Shown here: one piece after another, positions 48,716 through 56,719 of the stretch
Numbering within the stretch: position 1 is the first letter of the stretch
How the letters are laid out: the number at the start of each line of letters is the position of its first letter
Source of the DNA: Flavobacteriaceae bacterium R38
Lineage (GTDB): Bacteria; Bacteroidota; Bacteroidia; Flavobacteriales; Flavobacteriaceae
NCBI GenBank assembly: GCA_009901575.1
Contig: WXYP01000006.1
Span: 62,001 to 126,000, forward strand
Reading direction: 5' to 3'
DNA length: 64,000 nucleotides
Program-made: the position numbers and the translations under genes
The notes under the pieces: generated by a model
What the model was told of the DNA's origin: nothing
What the model saw: only the letters and a program-made list of their open reading frames with translations
Databases searched by the model: none

Positions 48716-50110
48716 TTATTGAATATGATCTAATACCCAGCTCGATATCTCGTTTAATGCCACAGGCGAAAAAGTTTGCTCTATGTCTCTATACTCACTC
48801 ATTGCACCGGTCTCACACTCCTGGAAAAGATGGTTAAGATTTGGTAATTCAAGAATCTTAAAGTCCTGATTACCGCCTTTAATTAAAGCATTTTTAATAC
48901 CTTCCTGGTTGATTTTAGCTTCTACCTGGGTGTCTTTACTTCCATTTAATGATAATACGGGACAAGTTACTTTTTCATATTCATCAGCAGGATTGTAATG
49001 GTAAAAATTACGTACCCATTTTGAAGTTTGCGAATCAATAGTTCCACTAACTATTTGAGTTATCTGTGCTTCCGATACTCCAAGATTTCTGATAATAGGA
49101 ACTGTTGTATTATTGAGATGTGTTTTTAGTTCTTTTTTTATTACTTCAATGTCTTTATCTGAACCTGCAATTTCAATAGCTTTTCGTACTGCTTTTTCAT
49201 AAGCTTCTTCATCTGGCACAGGAAAAGAGCGCAATTTTTTAGATTGCATAACCGATAGTTCTGTTCCTGAGATTCCTGTACCTGCCAATGATACCATAAA
49301 CGCAATATCTTTAGATTGGTTAATGACCAATGGGGCTATAATACCTCCTTCACTATGCCCGATTAATCCTATATTATTAATATCAATATCAGTTCTTGAT
49401 TTTAAATATGTGACACCACTTAATACATCTTTTGCAAAGTCATGTGTAGTTGCTTCACTATAATTTCCTGTTGATTTTCCAAATCCTCTATCATCATAAC
49501 GCAATACTGCAATACCATTTCGGGTTAAATGATCTGCCAGAACTAAAAATGGTTTATGCCCCGAAATTGTTTCATCTCTGTCCTGAGGGCCGCTACCGCT
49601 TATTAAGATAACTACAGGGTGTAATCCTTCTGTTTTTGGTAATGTTAATGTTCCTGAAAGCGTTACTCCTGCTTTTTTATTGTCAAAAATGACTTCTTTT
49701 TCAAGATAAGGATAGGGTTTTACAGGTTCTTGCGGCCTTTTTTTTACTTTTTTAACTATTGCTTTTCCTTTTTTTAATAATAAAGGAAAGGAATTTGTGC
49801 CTTCGGTGATAGTTCCTTTAATCTGACCGTTTTCAGAATTAAATTCCCCTTTGTAGAGCATTCCGACATTAGACATATCTACTGTAAATAATTTACGGTC
49901 AAAACTTGTTTCCTTTGCAGTAATTCCTTGTATTCTTTGAGAAGGGATGTCAATAGTGGTATTGTAGTTAGAATTTTCTTTTTTGACGGTAAAAATGATA
50001 TCAATTTTTCTATTTCTGGCTTGGATTTCTCCATTCCATGTGCCTGTAATGTCTTGAGCAAAAAGTGCTCCTGAAAAAATAAAAGTGAGTATAAAAAATA
50101 ATATTCGCAT
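48716..50110 (-). CDS. Exported alpha/beta hydrolase with N-terminal beta domain
   Basis: I place the start at 50110 (MRILFFILTFIFSGALFAQD, a signal peptide), giving 464 residues; an ATG 39 bp upstream would put 13 residues before the signal. An N-terminal domain (about 20-130) begins ITGTWNGEIQARNRKIDIIFTV. The alpha/beta hydrolase core includes the oxyanion motif GSGPQDRDE, the nucleophile elbow GLIGHSEGGIIAPLVI, a GSKDTQVEAKIN acid region and His in PNLNHLFQECETGA. It resembles exported esterases or peptidases. Substrate unknown. Confidence 0.85.
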   Translation of the reverse strand: MRILFFILTFIFSGALFAQDITGTWNGEIQARNRKIDIIFTVKKENSNYNTTIDIPSQRIQGITAKETSFDRKLFTVDMSNVGMLYKGEFNSENGQIKGTITEGTNSFPLLLKKGKAIVKKVKKRPQEPVKPYPYLEKEVIFDNKKAGVTLSGTLTLPKTEGLHPVVILISGSGPQDRDETISGHKPFLVLADHLTRNGIAVLRYDDRGFGKSTGNYSEATTHDFAKDVLSGVTYLKSRTDIDINNIGLIGHSEGGIIAPLVINQSKDIAFMVSLAGTGISGTELSVMQSKKLRSFPVPDEEAYEKAVRKAIEIAGSDKDIEVIKKELKTHLNNTTVPIIRNLGVSEAQITQIVSGTIDSQTSKWVRNFYHYNPADEYEKVTCPVLSLNGSKDTQVEAKINQEGIKNALIKGGNQDFKILELPNLNHLFQECETGAMSEYRDIEQTFSPVALNEISSWVLDHIQ

Positions 50111-50225
50111 GATTGTATGTTTTGTGAATAATAGGCATGAGAATCCCATGCTGAAATATTCAGCGATTAAAAAATTGAGTAATACGTTTGATTAAAATGA
50201 AAAGCCTATTTAGACCTGATAAAGT

Positions 50226-50828
50226 TTATTCGTCTTCGATACCCAGTTCTGCTAAGGTATCTGCGGCACTTTTCATAGTTCTACCATAGAATTTTGTAAT
50301 AAAATAAATAAAAACAGATGTTATTATAACACCTACAAACAGGTCGAATAATAAACCAGGATCAAATTCGAGATCTTTACCACCCATTATTTTTGCAAAA
50401 ACAGGAACAGTAATCAGCATAGCTCCAATACCGAGAACATAGCTGTAATTTTTATATTTAAATGCCTTTTCTTGAATCTTTGCAAAATCTGTTAAAGTTT
50501 GTTTGTAATTGTTATCTATAACATTGATTTTCTTCATTCTTTTTAACCAATTAAAAGATATAATAGGTCCTACAATAAATAATGCTAAGGTTATAATACC
50601 ACAACTAATGGTAAACCAATGATCCAATTTGTGAAAATTTATAAGAATATATATTGCGGAGATTAGGCATATAATAAAACCTATAAGTTCTGAATATACT
50701 ATTTTATTGATCTTTTTTTTATATTGTTGTTGTGTCATTTTAAGTATAATTTCGTTCGTTAATTTTTTTTGTTTCTCTAACTGGTCACTCATTTCAGACC
50801 ATACAGCTTGCATTTCTTCTAATTCCAT
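50226..50828 (-). CDS. Membrane protein paired with the second ECF sigma factor
   Basis: The 200-residue protein has a cytoplasmic N-terminus (MELEEMQAVWSEMSDQLEKQKKL, helical) and about four transmembrane helices (near 45-62, 70-90, 124-145 and 158-178), then a short tail. It lies 5 bp after the sigma gene. Size, topology and position are the same as for 35759-36355, so the two are probably distant paralogues, and both are candidate membrane regulators of their sigma factors. Confidence 0.65.
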   Translation of the reverse strand: MELEEMQAVWSEMSDQLEKQKKLTNEIILKMTQQQYKKKINKIVYSELIGFIICLISAIYILINFHKLDHWFTISCGIITLALFIVGPIISFNWLKRMKKINVIDNNYKQTLTDFAKIQEKAFKYKNYSYVLGIGAMLITVPVFAKIMGGKDLEFDPGLLFDLFVGVIITSVFIYFITKFYGRTMKSAADTLAELGIEDE

Positions 50829-50833
50829 AATTA

Positions 50834-51319
50834 TTATTTTTTTACAAGTTGTTTTTTTAATTTTTGCTTGATCCTTGATATTCGTGTCCCTACATTACTG
50901 CTTGATAAACCAGTGATCTGTGCAATTTCTTCGTATTTCTTACCTTCCAGTAAAAGTAAAATCAAACCTTTCTCTAAATCGTTTAACAATTTAATCTGGG
51001 AGTACATCTCTTTAAGCCGTTCTTCAAGAACAGGATCGTCATGTTCATATTTTAAATTTATATGATCTAATGCTACGTTATGTCCTTTTCGCTTTTCCTT
51101 TTTTATATGTGTAAATGCGGTGTTTAGTGCTACACGATACATCCAGGTACTGGCTTTAGCATCTCCCCTGAAACTATCAAACCCTTTCCAGAGTTGAAAT
51201 ACGATTTCCTGATACAAATCTTTTTGATCTTCGAGAGTATTAGTGTACACTCGAGTGATTTTAAAAATAACACCTTCATTCTCTTTGATCAATAAAGTAA
51301 ATGCTTCTTCTTTGCGCAT
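50834..51319 (-). CDS. ECF-type RNA polymerase sigma factor (copy 2)
   Basis: The 161-residue protein has region 2 (NEGVIFKITRVYTNTLEDQKDLYQEIVFQLWKGFDSFRG with STWMYRVALNTAF) and region 4 (LNDLEKGLILLLLEGKKYEEIAQITGLSSSNVGTRISRIKQKLKK). Its layout and the shared DFxDxYQEI-W-FDSF and STW-YRVALN blocks show it is a paralogue of the sigma factor at 36358-36846. It is co-transcribed with a membrane protein and divergent from a guanidino-modifying enzyme gene. Confidence 0.87.
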   Translation of the reverse strand: MRKEEAFTLLIKENEGVIFKITRVYTNTLEDQKDLYQEIVFQLWKGFDSFRGDAKASTWMYRVALNTAFTHIKKEKRKGHNVALDHINLKYEHDDPVLEERLKEMYSQIKLLNDLEKGLILLLLEGKKYEEIAQITGLSSSNVGTRISRIKQKLKKQLVKK

Positions 51320-51488
51320 TAAAGAGCTATTTTGTTTTATCTATTAGTATTCATTTCAAAAAAAAATCACAAAAAGGAGCAACATTTTTTTTAATAGGTT
51401 GATAATTTGATCCTTAAAATACATTTTTTTAAGTGTAATTCACAGCTAATTTTAGAGCATCTGAAGATCCTTATATGACTGCTTTTTT

Positions 51489-51496
51489 TATATTTG
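51489..51496 (+). promoter_or_regulatory. -7 promoter element of the amidinotransferase-family gene
   Basis: TATATTTG matches TAnnTTTG exactly and lies 15 bp before the ATG at 51512. Transcription would start near 51502, leaving a leader of only about 10 nt. I see no TTG at the proper upstream distance. Confidence 0.5.
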
Positions 51497-51511
51497 CTGC
51501 AAATAATTTCT

Positions 51512-52426
51512 ATGATACAACTTCAGGTTAAAAATGAAATTTCCAGGTTAAGAGCAGTTGTTTTAGGCACAGCTGTTAATAATGGTCCGATACCAAAGGA
51601 AGAAGATGCATATGATCCTAAATCTTTAGAACATATTAAGGCCGGAACTTATCCTAAAGAAAGTGATATGATTAAGGAAATGGACGCTTTTAATGCTGTT
51701 TTTGAAAAATATGATGTCAAAGTTTTTCGACCTGAAATTATTGAGAATTACAACCAGATTTTTGCCAGGGACATAGCTTTTGTTATTGATGATACTTTTA
51801 TAAAATCGAATATTCTACCTGATAGAGAAAAAGAATTAGATGCGCTTCACTATGTGATTGATCAAATTGACCCCGCAAAAGTAATTAAACCACCAGAAGA
51901 AGTTCACGTAGAAGGAGGTGATGTAATGCCTTGGAATGATTATATCTTTGTTGGCACTTATACCGCAGATGATTATCCCGATTATATTACTGCCAGAACC
52001 AATAATCACGCAATAGACTTTTTGCAAAAACAATTTCCTGAAAAAAAAGTAAAAGCTTTTGAATTGAGAAAATCAAATACAAATGCTAAAGAAAATGCTT
52101 TGCACTTGGATTGTTGTTTTCAGCCTTTAGGGAAAGGGAGAGCAATTCTTCATAAAAACGGATTTTTAATAGAAGAAGAATACCTATGGTTACGAGATTT
52201 CTTTGGAAAGGAAAATATTTTTGAAATTACAAAAGACGAAATGTATCAAATGTGTTCTAATGTATTTTCTATAGATGAAAATATTGTGGTTTCAGAACAA
52301 AATTTTACCAGGTTAAACAACTGGCTTCGTGAAAATGATTTTATTGTAGAAGAAATTCCTTATGCAGAAATAGCTAAACAGGAAGGTTTATTAAGATGCT
52401 CTACAATGCCATTGATCAGGGATTAA
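51512..52426 (+). CDS. Guanidino-group-modifying enzyme (amidinotransferase/arginine-deiminase superfamily)
   Basis: From the ATG at 51512 the protein has 304 residues; a TTG at 51494 would start within the promoter. The catalytic pattern of the superfamily is present: EGGD in HVEGGDVMPWND, a His-x-Asp in NALHLDCCFQPLG, and a C-terminal nucleophile Cys in QEGLLRCSTMPL. Such enzymes hydrolyse or transfer amidino groups from arginine-like substrates. It lies 2 kb from CtlX, another member. Substrate unknown. Confidence 0.82.
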   Translation: MIQLQVKNEISRLRAVVLGTAVNNGPIPKEEDAYDPKSLEHIKAGTYPKESDMIKEMDAFNAVFEKYDVKVFRPEIIENYNQIFARDIAFVIDDTFIKSNILPDREKELDALHYVIDQIDPAKVIKPPEEVHVEGGDVMPWNDYIFVGTYTADDYPDYITARTNNHAIDFLQKQFPEKKVKAFELRKSNTNAKENALHLDCCFQPLGKGRAILHKNGFLIEEEYLWLRDFFGKENIFEITKDEMYQMCSNVFSIDENIVVSEQNFTRLNNWLRENDFIVEEIPYAEIAKQEGLLRCSTMPLIRD

Positions 52427-53414
52427 TTGATCTGTAATCTTGAATGATTTTAAAACCTATAATTGGTTTTTCTTTTAAAAATAAGACAAGTTGAGAATCC
52501 GATTTCTCTCTGACACGTATTTTGCCACTGTATTTATTGTCTTTAGTTCTGGTCAAACGTAAAAAACTATAACTTTTATCATTTAAAAAAGTATAGCGAA
52601 TTGTTTTTCCTTTCTTTGGAATTTTGTCAAAAGAAATAGTAATATTTTTTTGTTTTTGAGTTGCCGTAATCGTTCCTTTAATCGTATCTGATAGCTTAAA
52701 ATTATTTGCAAAATAATCACGATAAAAAAATGGACTGGAGAAAAAGTACTCTTTACTAACTTTATGATTTAATAGTTGCCAGTTTTGATTTCCCGGAAAA
52801 TGATGAGTAATAAATTCTTCCGGAGAAGGAAAAAAGTAACTGTCGTTAAATGAAGGGGTAAATCTTCGGGTTTTTAAATTGTAGTAACCGGAAGCCCATG
52901 TGACATCAATTAATTTCCATTCGTTATCTACATATACGGCATTCCACATATGGTTTTTAAAAGATTTGTTATTTCCGATATCATTGATCCCTGTTTTAGA
53001 AAAACCAACTATTGAGTGAACAGGAATCCCAATTTTTTTACACAGTTTATTAAAAATTAATGAATAATCCTGACAAATACCTTTTCTGGTTTTTAAGGTT
53101 TTTTCAATTTTTTTTACAACCTTTAACCGCTTCATTCTCTTCAATTCATATTCAGAAGTGTATGAAATCATTTCAGAATGACTGCCAAAAGGTGAAGTTT
53201 TATAGATGTCGTATCTAATATTCAATGCCGTCCATGTGAAAGCAGCTCTTACTTTATCTTTGTCTGTAGTGAAATCATTAAGAATTTGTTTGCTTATATC
53301 CCTGATAGTATTTAATGACTTTGGGTATTTTTTAACTAAGCTATCTACGCGTTTATAGTCTTGAGAATATCCGTAATTAACCAATAAAAAAAGAAAGAAT
53401 ACTTTTACTTTCAT
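52416..53414 (-). CDS. Exported transglutaminase-like protein
   Basis: The 332-residue protein has a signal peptide (MKVKVFFLFLLVNYGYSQD) and a transglutaminase-like cysteine-protease core: Cys in RKGICQDYSLIFNKLC (about 118), His in KNHMWNAVYVDNEWKLIDVTWASG, and Asp in LIDVTW. A C-terminal beta domain follows. The family hydrolyses or crosslinks peptide amides, often in the cell envelope. Its 3' end overlaps the convergent amidinotransferase-type gene by 11 bp. Confidence 0.83.
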   Translation of the reverse strand: MKVKVFFLFLLVNYGYSQDYKRVDSLVKKYPKSLNTIRDISKQILNDFTTDKDKVRAAFTWTALNIRYDIYKTSPFGSHSEMISYTSEYELKRMKRLKVVKKIEKTLKTRKGICQDYSLIFNKLCKKIGIPVHSIVGFSKTGINDIGNNKSFKNHMWNAVYVDNEWKLIDVTWASGYYNLKTRRFTPSFNDSYFFPSPEEFITHHFPGNQNWQLLNHKVSKEYFFSSPFFYRDYFANNFKLSDTIKGTITATQKQKNITISFDKIPKKGKTIRYTFLNDKSYSFLRLTRTKDNKYSGKIRVREKSDSQLVLFLKEKPIIGFKIIQDYRSINP

Positions 53415-53510
53415 AGCAAAAAAATAACTAATTAAGCTAAAGATATTTAATTTAATTAGTTATTCAAAACCTTTAAATACAGATTTTAATCTCTTAAAAC
53501 TTTATGATAA

Positions 53511-53957
53511 TTAAGAGTTTTGCAGTTTATGGAGTGATTTTTTATAAAGCTGATAGAAATAAAAAGGGAGCACAAATGTTGAAAAAGAAAATATTCCTCC
53601 CATGGCAATAAGCCCGGAAGTCTCTTTATCCAATATACCAGGTAAATAAAGAGCAAAAGCAGTTATAATGAGAAAAACACTGAAATACCCCATCAGAAAT
53701 ACAATTTTTCGTATCATAATTTGATTGTTTATAGTTAATAAATAATTTAGATCGTCTTCTATTTTTTTTGCTCCATCCGGAGTGATTCTTCCTTTTGCTT
53801 TTTTGAAGGCTTCGTCAAAATGAATTCCTTCTTCCAGGTATTCTTCAATAACACAACTAAAATGATCAACAAGATCATCCTGAAGATGAATTTTAGTAAT
53901 ACCTTCCTGTGACAAATAATTCTTTATAAACGCTAGTTGTAGATTAGATATCATCAT
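53511..53957 (-). CDS. Membrane protein partner of the PadR regulator
   Basis: The 148-residue protein has a soluble N-terminal helical part (about 1-70, with DLVDHFSCVIEEYLEEGIHFDEAFKKAKGRI, a pattern common beside PadR genes) and two to three transmembrane helices (about 82-104 and 112-135). It overlaps the PadR gene by 4 bp, so both are translated together. It may sense a membrane signal, but this is inference. Confidence 0.68.
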   Translation of the reverse strand: MMISNLQLAFIKNYLSQEGITKIHLQDDLVDHFSCVIEEYLEEGIHFDEAFKKAKGRITPDGAKKIEDDLNYLLTINNQIMIRKIVFLMGYFSVFLIITAFALYLPGILDKETSGLIAMGGIFSFSTFVLPFYFYQLYKKSLHKLQNS

Positions 53958-54292
53958 GTCAAAGAAGTTTTAGATTTAAATAAAACTTGTAAAGTTTCAG
54001 AGAATTCCAACAATTCATGTGATGCCGGAATTACCTGTGTTTTCCCGTCATTAGTTAAGCTGTAATATTTTCTAACACGATTGCCTATCATGGTAGATTC
54101 TACAGTCAGATATCCCTCTTTAGTGAGTGTATGTAAGGCAGGATATAGCGAGCCTTCTTTGATTAAAATTTTATCATTAGATATTTTTTTAACCTTTTGA
54201 ACAATTTCATAACCATACATTTTATCGTTTTCTGATAAAAGCTTTAAAATGATAGGTTTTAATATGCCTTTTAATAGTTCTCTTGAATACAT
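53954..54292 (-). CDS. PadR-family transcriptional regulator
   Basis: The 112-residue protein starts at 54292 (MYSRELLKGILKPIILKLL). A longer frame would start in the promoter. The winged-helix PadR pattern is complete: YGYEIVQKVKKISNDKILIKEGSLYPALHTLTKEGYLTVESTMIGNRVRKYYSLT. Such regulators are typically repressors. A palindrome lies within its own promoter, so autoregulation is likely. It is co-translated with the adjacent membrane protein. Confidence 0.88.
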   Translation of the reverse strand: MYSRELLKGILKPIILKLLSENDKMYGYEIVQKVKKISNDKILIKEGSLYPALHTLTKEGYLTVESTMIGNRVRKYYSLTNDGKTQVIPASHELLEFSETLQVLFKSKTSLT

Positions 54293-54296
54293 GATA

Positions 54297-54325
54297 CAAA
54301 TATACATCATTATTTGATGTATCAA
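54297..54325 (-). promoter_or_regulatory. PadR promoter with operator palindrome in its spacer
   Basis: On the minus strand TTG (54325-54323), 18 bp and TATATTTG (54304-54297) form a near-consensus promoter. The plus-strand palindrome ATACATCA (54302-54309) and TGATGTAT (54315-54322), with a 5-bp centre, lies in the spacer. The -7 element ends 5 bp before the start codon at 54292, so the mRNA may be leaderless. Confidence 0.7.
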
Positions 54326-54423
54326 AATTTTATGTATTATTTTTTTAATTTTAATTCCGCATTTTAAAGAAGCAACATCCTATAAAATTATTACTTTAGC
54401 GTTCTTAAAATAGTTCAGAGCAA

Positions 54424-55359
54424 ATGAATCAGATAACCGATACTATAATGATGGTTCGCCCGGCAAACTTTAGGGCGAATGAGCAAACAGCAGTTAATAA
54501 TTATTACCAAAAGTCTCCGCAAGATATGTCGGAAGAATTGTTGCTGGATGCTGCTCAGAAAGAGTTTGATGCTTTTGTTGAAAAACTAAGAGCAGAAGGA
54601 ATTAATGTTGTTGTTATAGAAGGAGTCAAAGAGACAGATACACCAGATGCACATTTCCCGAATAACTGGGTTTCATTTCATCAGGACGGCACTGTTGCTT
54701 TGTATCCTATGTTTGCAGAAAACAGACGATTGGAAAGAAGAGAAGATGTTCTGGACATATTAGAAGAAAAAGGGTTTAATATCGAGAATATTGTTGATTA
54801 CTCATCGGCAGAAAAAGAAAACTTTTTTTTAGAAGGGACGGGAAGTCTTTTATTAGATCGTGTACATAAAAAAGCATACTGCGCATTATCACCAAGAGCA
54901 GATGAAGAACTGTTTATAGAGTTTTGCGAAGATTTTGAATATACCCCGGTTATTTTTACAGCAAATCAAACACTGGACGGAAAACGAGTACCTATTTATC
55001 ACACTAATGTGATGATGTGTCTTGGTGAGGATTTTGTGGTAATTTGCCTTGATAGTATAGATGATAAAAAAGAACGAAAAAACGTTTTAAATCATCTGAA
55101 AGAAGACGGGAAAGAAATTATAGCTATAACAGAAGAACAAGTGACTCAATTTGCCGGAAATATGTTGCAAGTTGTAAATAATGAAAAGAAGAAGTATATT
55201 GTCATGAGTTCTGCGGCACATAAAAGTTTGACCTCAGAACAAATTTTCAACCTGGAACAACACGGAACACTTCTTTACAGTGATATAAATCTTATTGAAA
55301 CTTGTGGAGGGGGAAGTACTCGTTGTATGATGGCAGAAATATTTTTACCTAAAGAATAA
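54424..55359 (+). CDS. ctlX: Citrulline utilization hydrolase CtlX-type enzyme
   Basis: The 311-residue protein matches CtlX, a guanidino-modifying-superfamily hydrolase proposed to act in citrulline use. Motifs are TIMMVRPANFRANEQTAVNNYYQ at the N-terminus, FPNNWVSFHQDGTVALYPMFAENRR, EGTGSLLLDR (Glu), YHTNVMMCLG (His) and GGGSTRCMMAEIF near the end (catalytic Cys). Its last base is shared with the start of the Rrf2 gene (TAATG). The substrate in this organism is not shown. Confidence 0.9.
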   Translation: MNQITDTIMMVRPANFRANEQTAVNNYYQKSPQDMSEELLLDAAQKEFDAFVEKLRAEGINVVVIEGVKETDTPDAHFPNNWVSFHQDGTVALYPMFAENRRLERREDVLDILEEKGFNIENIVDYSSAEKENFFLEGTGSLLLDRVHKKAYCALSPRADEELFIEFCEDFEYTPVIFTANQTLDGKRVPIYHTNVMMCLGEDFVVICLDSIDDKKERKNVLNHLKEDGKEIIAITEEQVTQFAGNMLQVVNNEKKKYIVMSSAAHKSLTSEQIFNLEQHGTLLYSDINLIETCGGGSTRCMMAEIFLPKE

Positions 55360-55766
55360 TGCTTTCAAAGAGGACAAAATACGGACTTAAAGCACTGACT
55401 TACTTAGCAAAAAAAGGAAAGAATACTCCTGTGCTTATCTCTGAGATAGCCACAGAAGAAAATATATCAAAAAAGTTCCTGGAAGCCATTTTACTCCAAT
55501 TGAAAAGAAATGGGTTTCTTGCTTCCAAAATGGGAAAAGGAGGAGGGTATTACCTGATTAAAGACCCAGAAGAAGTTACCATAGCATCAGTATACAGAAT
55601 TCTGGAAGGCCCGATAGCCATGCTTCCGTGTGTTAGCCTCAATTATTATGAAAAATGTGACGATTGTAAGAGCGAAGAAGAATGTACACTCCATAAAGTG
55701 ATGATTGAAGTCAGAGATAATACATTAAAAGTGTATGAAAACAGTACTTTAATCGACCTAATATAA
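55359..55766 (+). CDS. Rrf2-family regulator, likely of the cys operon
   Basis: The 135-residue protein has the Rrf2 winged helix (MLSKRTKYGLKALTYLAKK ... ISKKFLEAILLQLKRNGFLASKMGKGGGYYLIKDP). Cysteines C91, C100, C103 and C109 have the position and spacing seen in Fe-S-sensing Rrf2 proteins. Its start shares a base with ctlX, and the cys operon begins 85 bp later on the same strand. A role in sulfur regulation is inferred from position. Confidence 0.88.
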   Translation: MLSKRTKYGLKALTYLAKKGKNTPVLISEIATEENISKKFLEAILLQLKRNGFLASKMGKGGGYYLIKDPEEVTIASVYRILEGPIAMLPCVSLNYYEKCDDCKSEEECTLHKVMIEVRDNTLKVYENSTLIDLI

Positions 55767-55802
55767 AAAAAATTAAAAAATTTTCTAAAATATTCTACTT
55801 AT

Positions 55803-55825
55803 TCTATAGACTAATAGTATATTTG
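55803..55825 (+). promoter_or_regulatory. Promoter/operator candidate of the cys operon
   Basis: TATATTTG at 55818-55825 matches the -7 consensus. TCTATAGACTAATAG at 55803-55817 contains the inverted arms CTAT and ATAG and occupies the region just upstream. No TTG is found at -33, which fits activator or regulator dependence. Rrf2 proteins bind sites of this general form. Confidence 0.5.
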
Positions 55826-55851
55826 AATTTTAAAATTAAAAATATTAAGCA

Positions 55852-56109
55852 ATGATTATTGATTTATTTCGGTCTGAGAACACAAAACTAAAGTCAGATA
55901 GCCGTAAAACATCTGTTTTTAAAGCAATATCATGGCGTATTATAGGTACTTTAGATACTATGATTATCTCTTATTTATTGACGGGAGATCTTAAAGTAGC
56001 TTTTGGTATAGGTAGTATAGAAGTGGTTTCTAAGATGGTTTTGTATTACTTACACGAGAGAGCATGGACTAAAATGACTAAAAACGATGAATATTCAAGA
56101 GATAAATAA
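55852..56109 (+). CDS. DUF2061 membrane protein of the sulfate-assimilation operon
   Basis: The 85-residue protein is of the DUF2061 type: SVFKAISWRIIGTLDTMIISYLLTGDLKVAFGIGSIEVVSKMVLYYLHERAW, two transmembrane helices. It often accompanies cys genes. Its end overlaps cysH by 23 bp, which shows tight coupling. A role in sulfate or sulfite handling at the membrane is possible but unproven. Confidence 0.85.
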   Translation: MIIDLFRSENTKLKSDSRKTSVFKAISWRIIGTLDTMIISYLLTGDLKVAFGIGSIEVVSKMVLYYLHERAWTKMTKNDEYSRDK

Positions 56110-56713
56110 ACAGCTTAGAAGTAGTACCCCTCGTGAAATTATTGAATGGGGTATTAAAAATGCAAAAAAACCAGTTGTTACTACGAACTTCAGGCCATAT
56201 GAAGTTAATATTCTTCATGCTTGTGTGTCTGTTGAAAAAGACATTCCGGTAATTTGGTGTGATACAGGTTATAATACTTCTTATACCTATAAGCACGGTG
56301 AAAAGTTGATTAAAGATCTGGGAATTAATATATTTTTATATACACCACAGGAAACGGCTAAGTACAGAGATCCTTCTTCTGTAATTCCAGATGTAGATTC
56401 ACCTCTCCATAAAGAGTTTACAGAACAAGTGAAACTGGAACCTTTTAGAAGAGCCATGAAAGAACACCAGCCTGATGTATGGTTTACCAATTTAAGAAAA
56501 GGGCAGACAGCATTGAGAGATTCATTGGATATTGTATCAATGGGTAATGATGGAGTGCTTAAAATAGCTCCGTTTTATTACTGGACAGATGAAGAGCTGG
56601 ATGTGTATTTGGAAAAATATGAACTTGAAAATGAATTTAGATATTTTGATCCAACCAAAGTATTAGAAAATAGAGAATGTGGATTGCATATTGTAGCGGA
56701 TCCTCAAAAATGA
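56087..56713 (+). CDS. cysH: PAPS/APS reductase family protein (CysH)
   Basis: The 208-residue protein is of the CysH family, reducing activated sulfate to sulfite with thioredoxin or glutaredoxin. It carries the terminal ECGLH motif with the catalytic Cys (about residue 201), WFTNLRKGQTALRDSLDI and YNTSYTYKH. The extra CysCys and CxxC residues that bind the Fe-S cluster of APS reductases are absent, so by this criterion it should use PAPS. However, no APS kinase is found in the operon. Confidence 0.88.
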   Translation: MNIQEINKQLRSSTPREIIEWGIKNAKKPVVTTNFRPYEVNILHACVSVEKDIPVIWCDTGYNTSYTYKHGEKLIKDLGINIFLYTPQETAKYRDPSSVIPDVDSPLHKEFTEQVKLEPFRRAMKEHQPDVWFTNLRKGQTALRDSLDIVSMGNDGVLKIAPFYYWTDEELDVYLEKYELENEFRYFDPTKVLENRECGLHIVADPQK

Positions 56714-56719
56714 TTGAAA

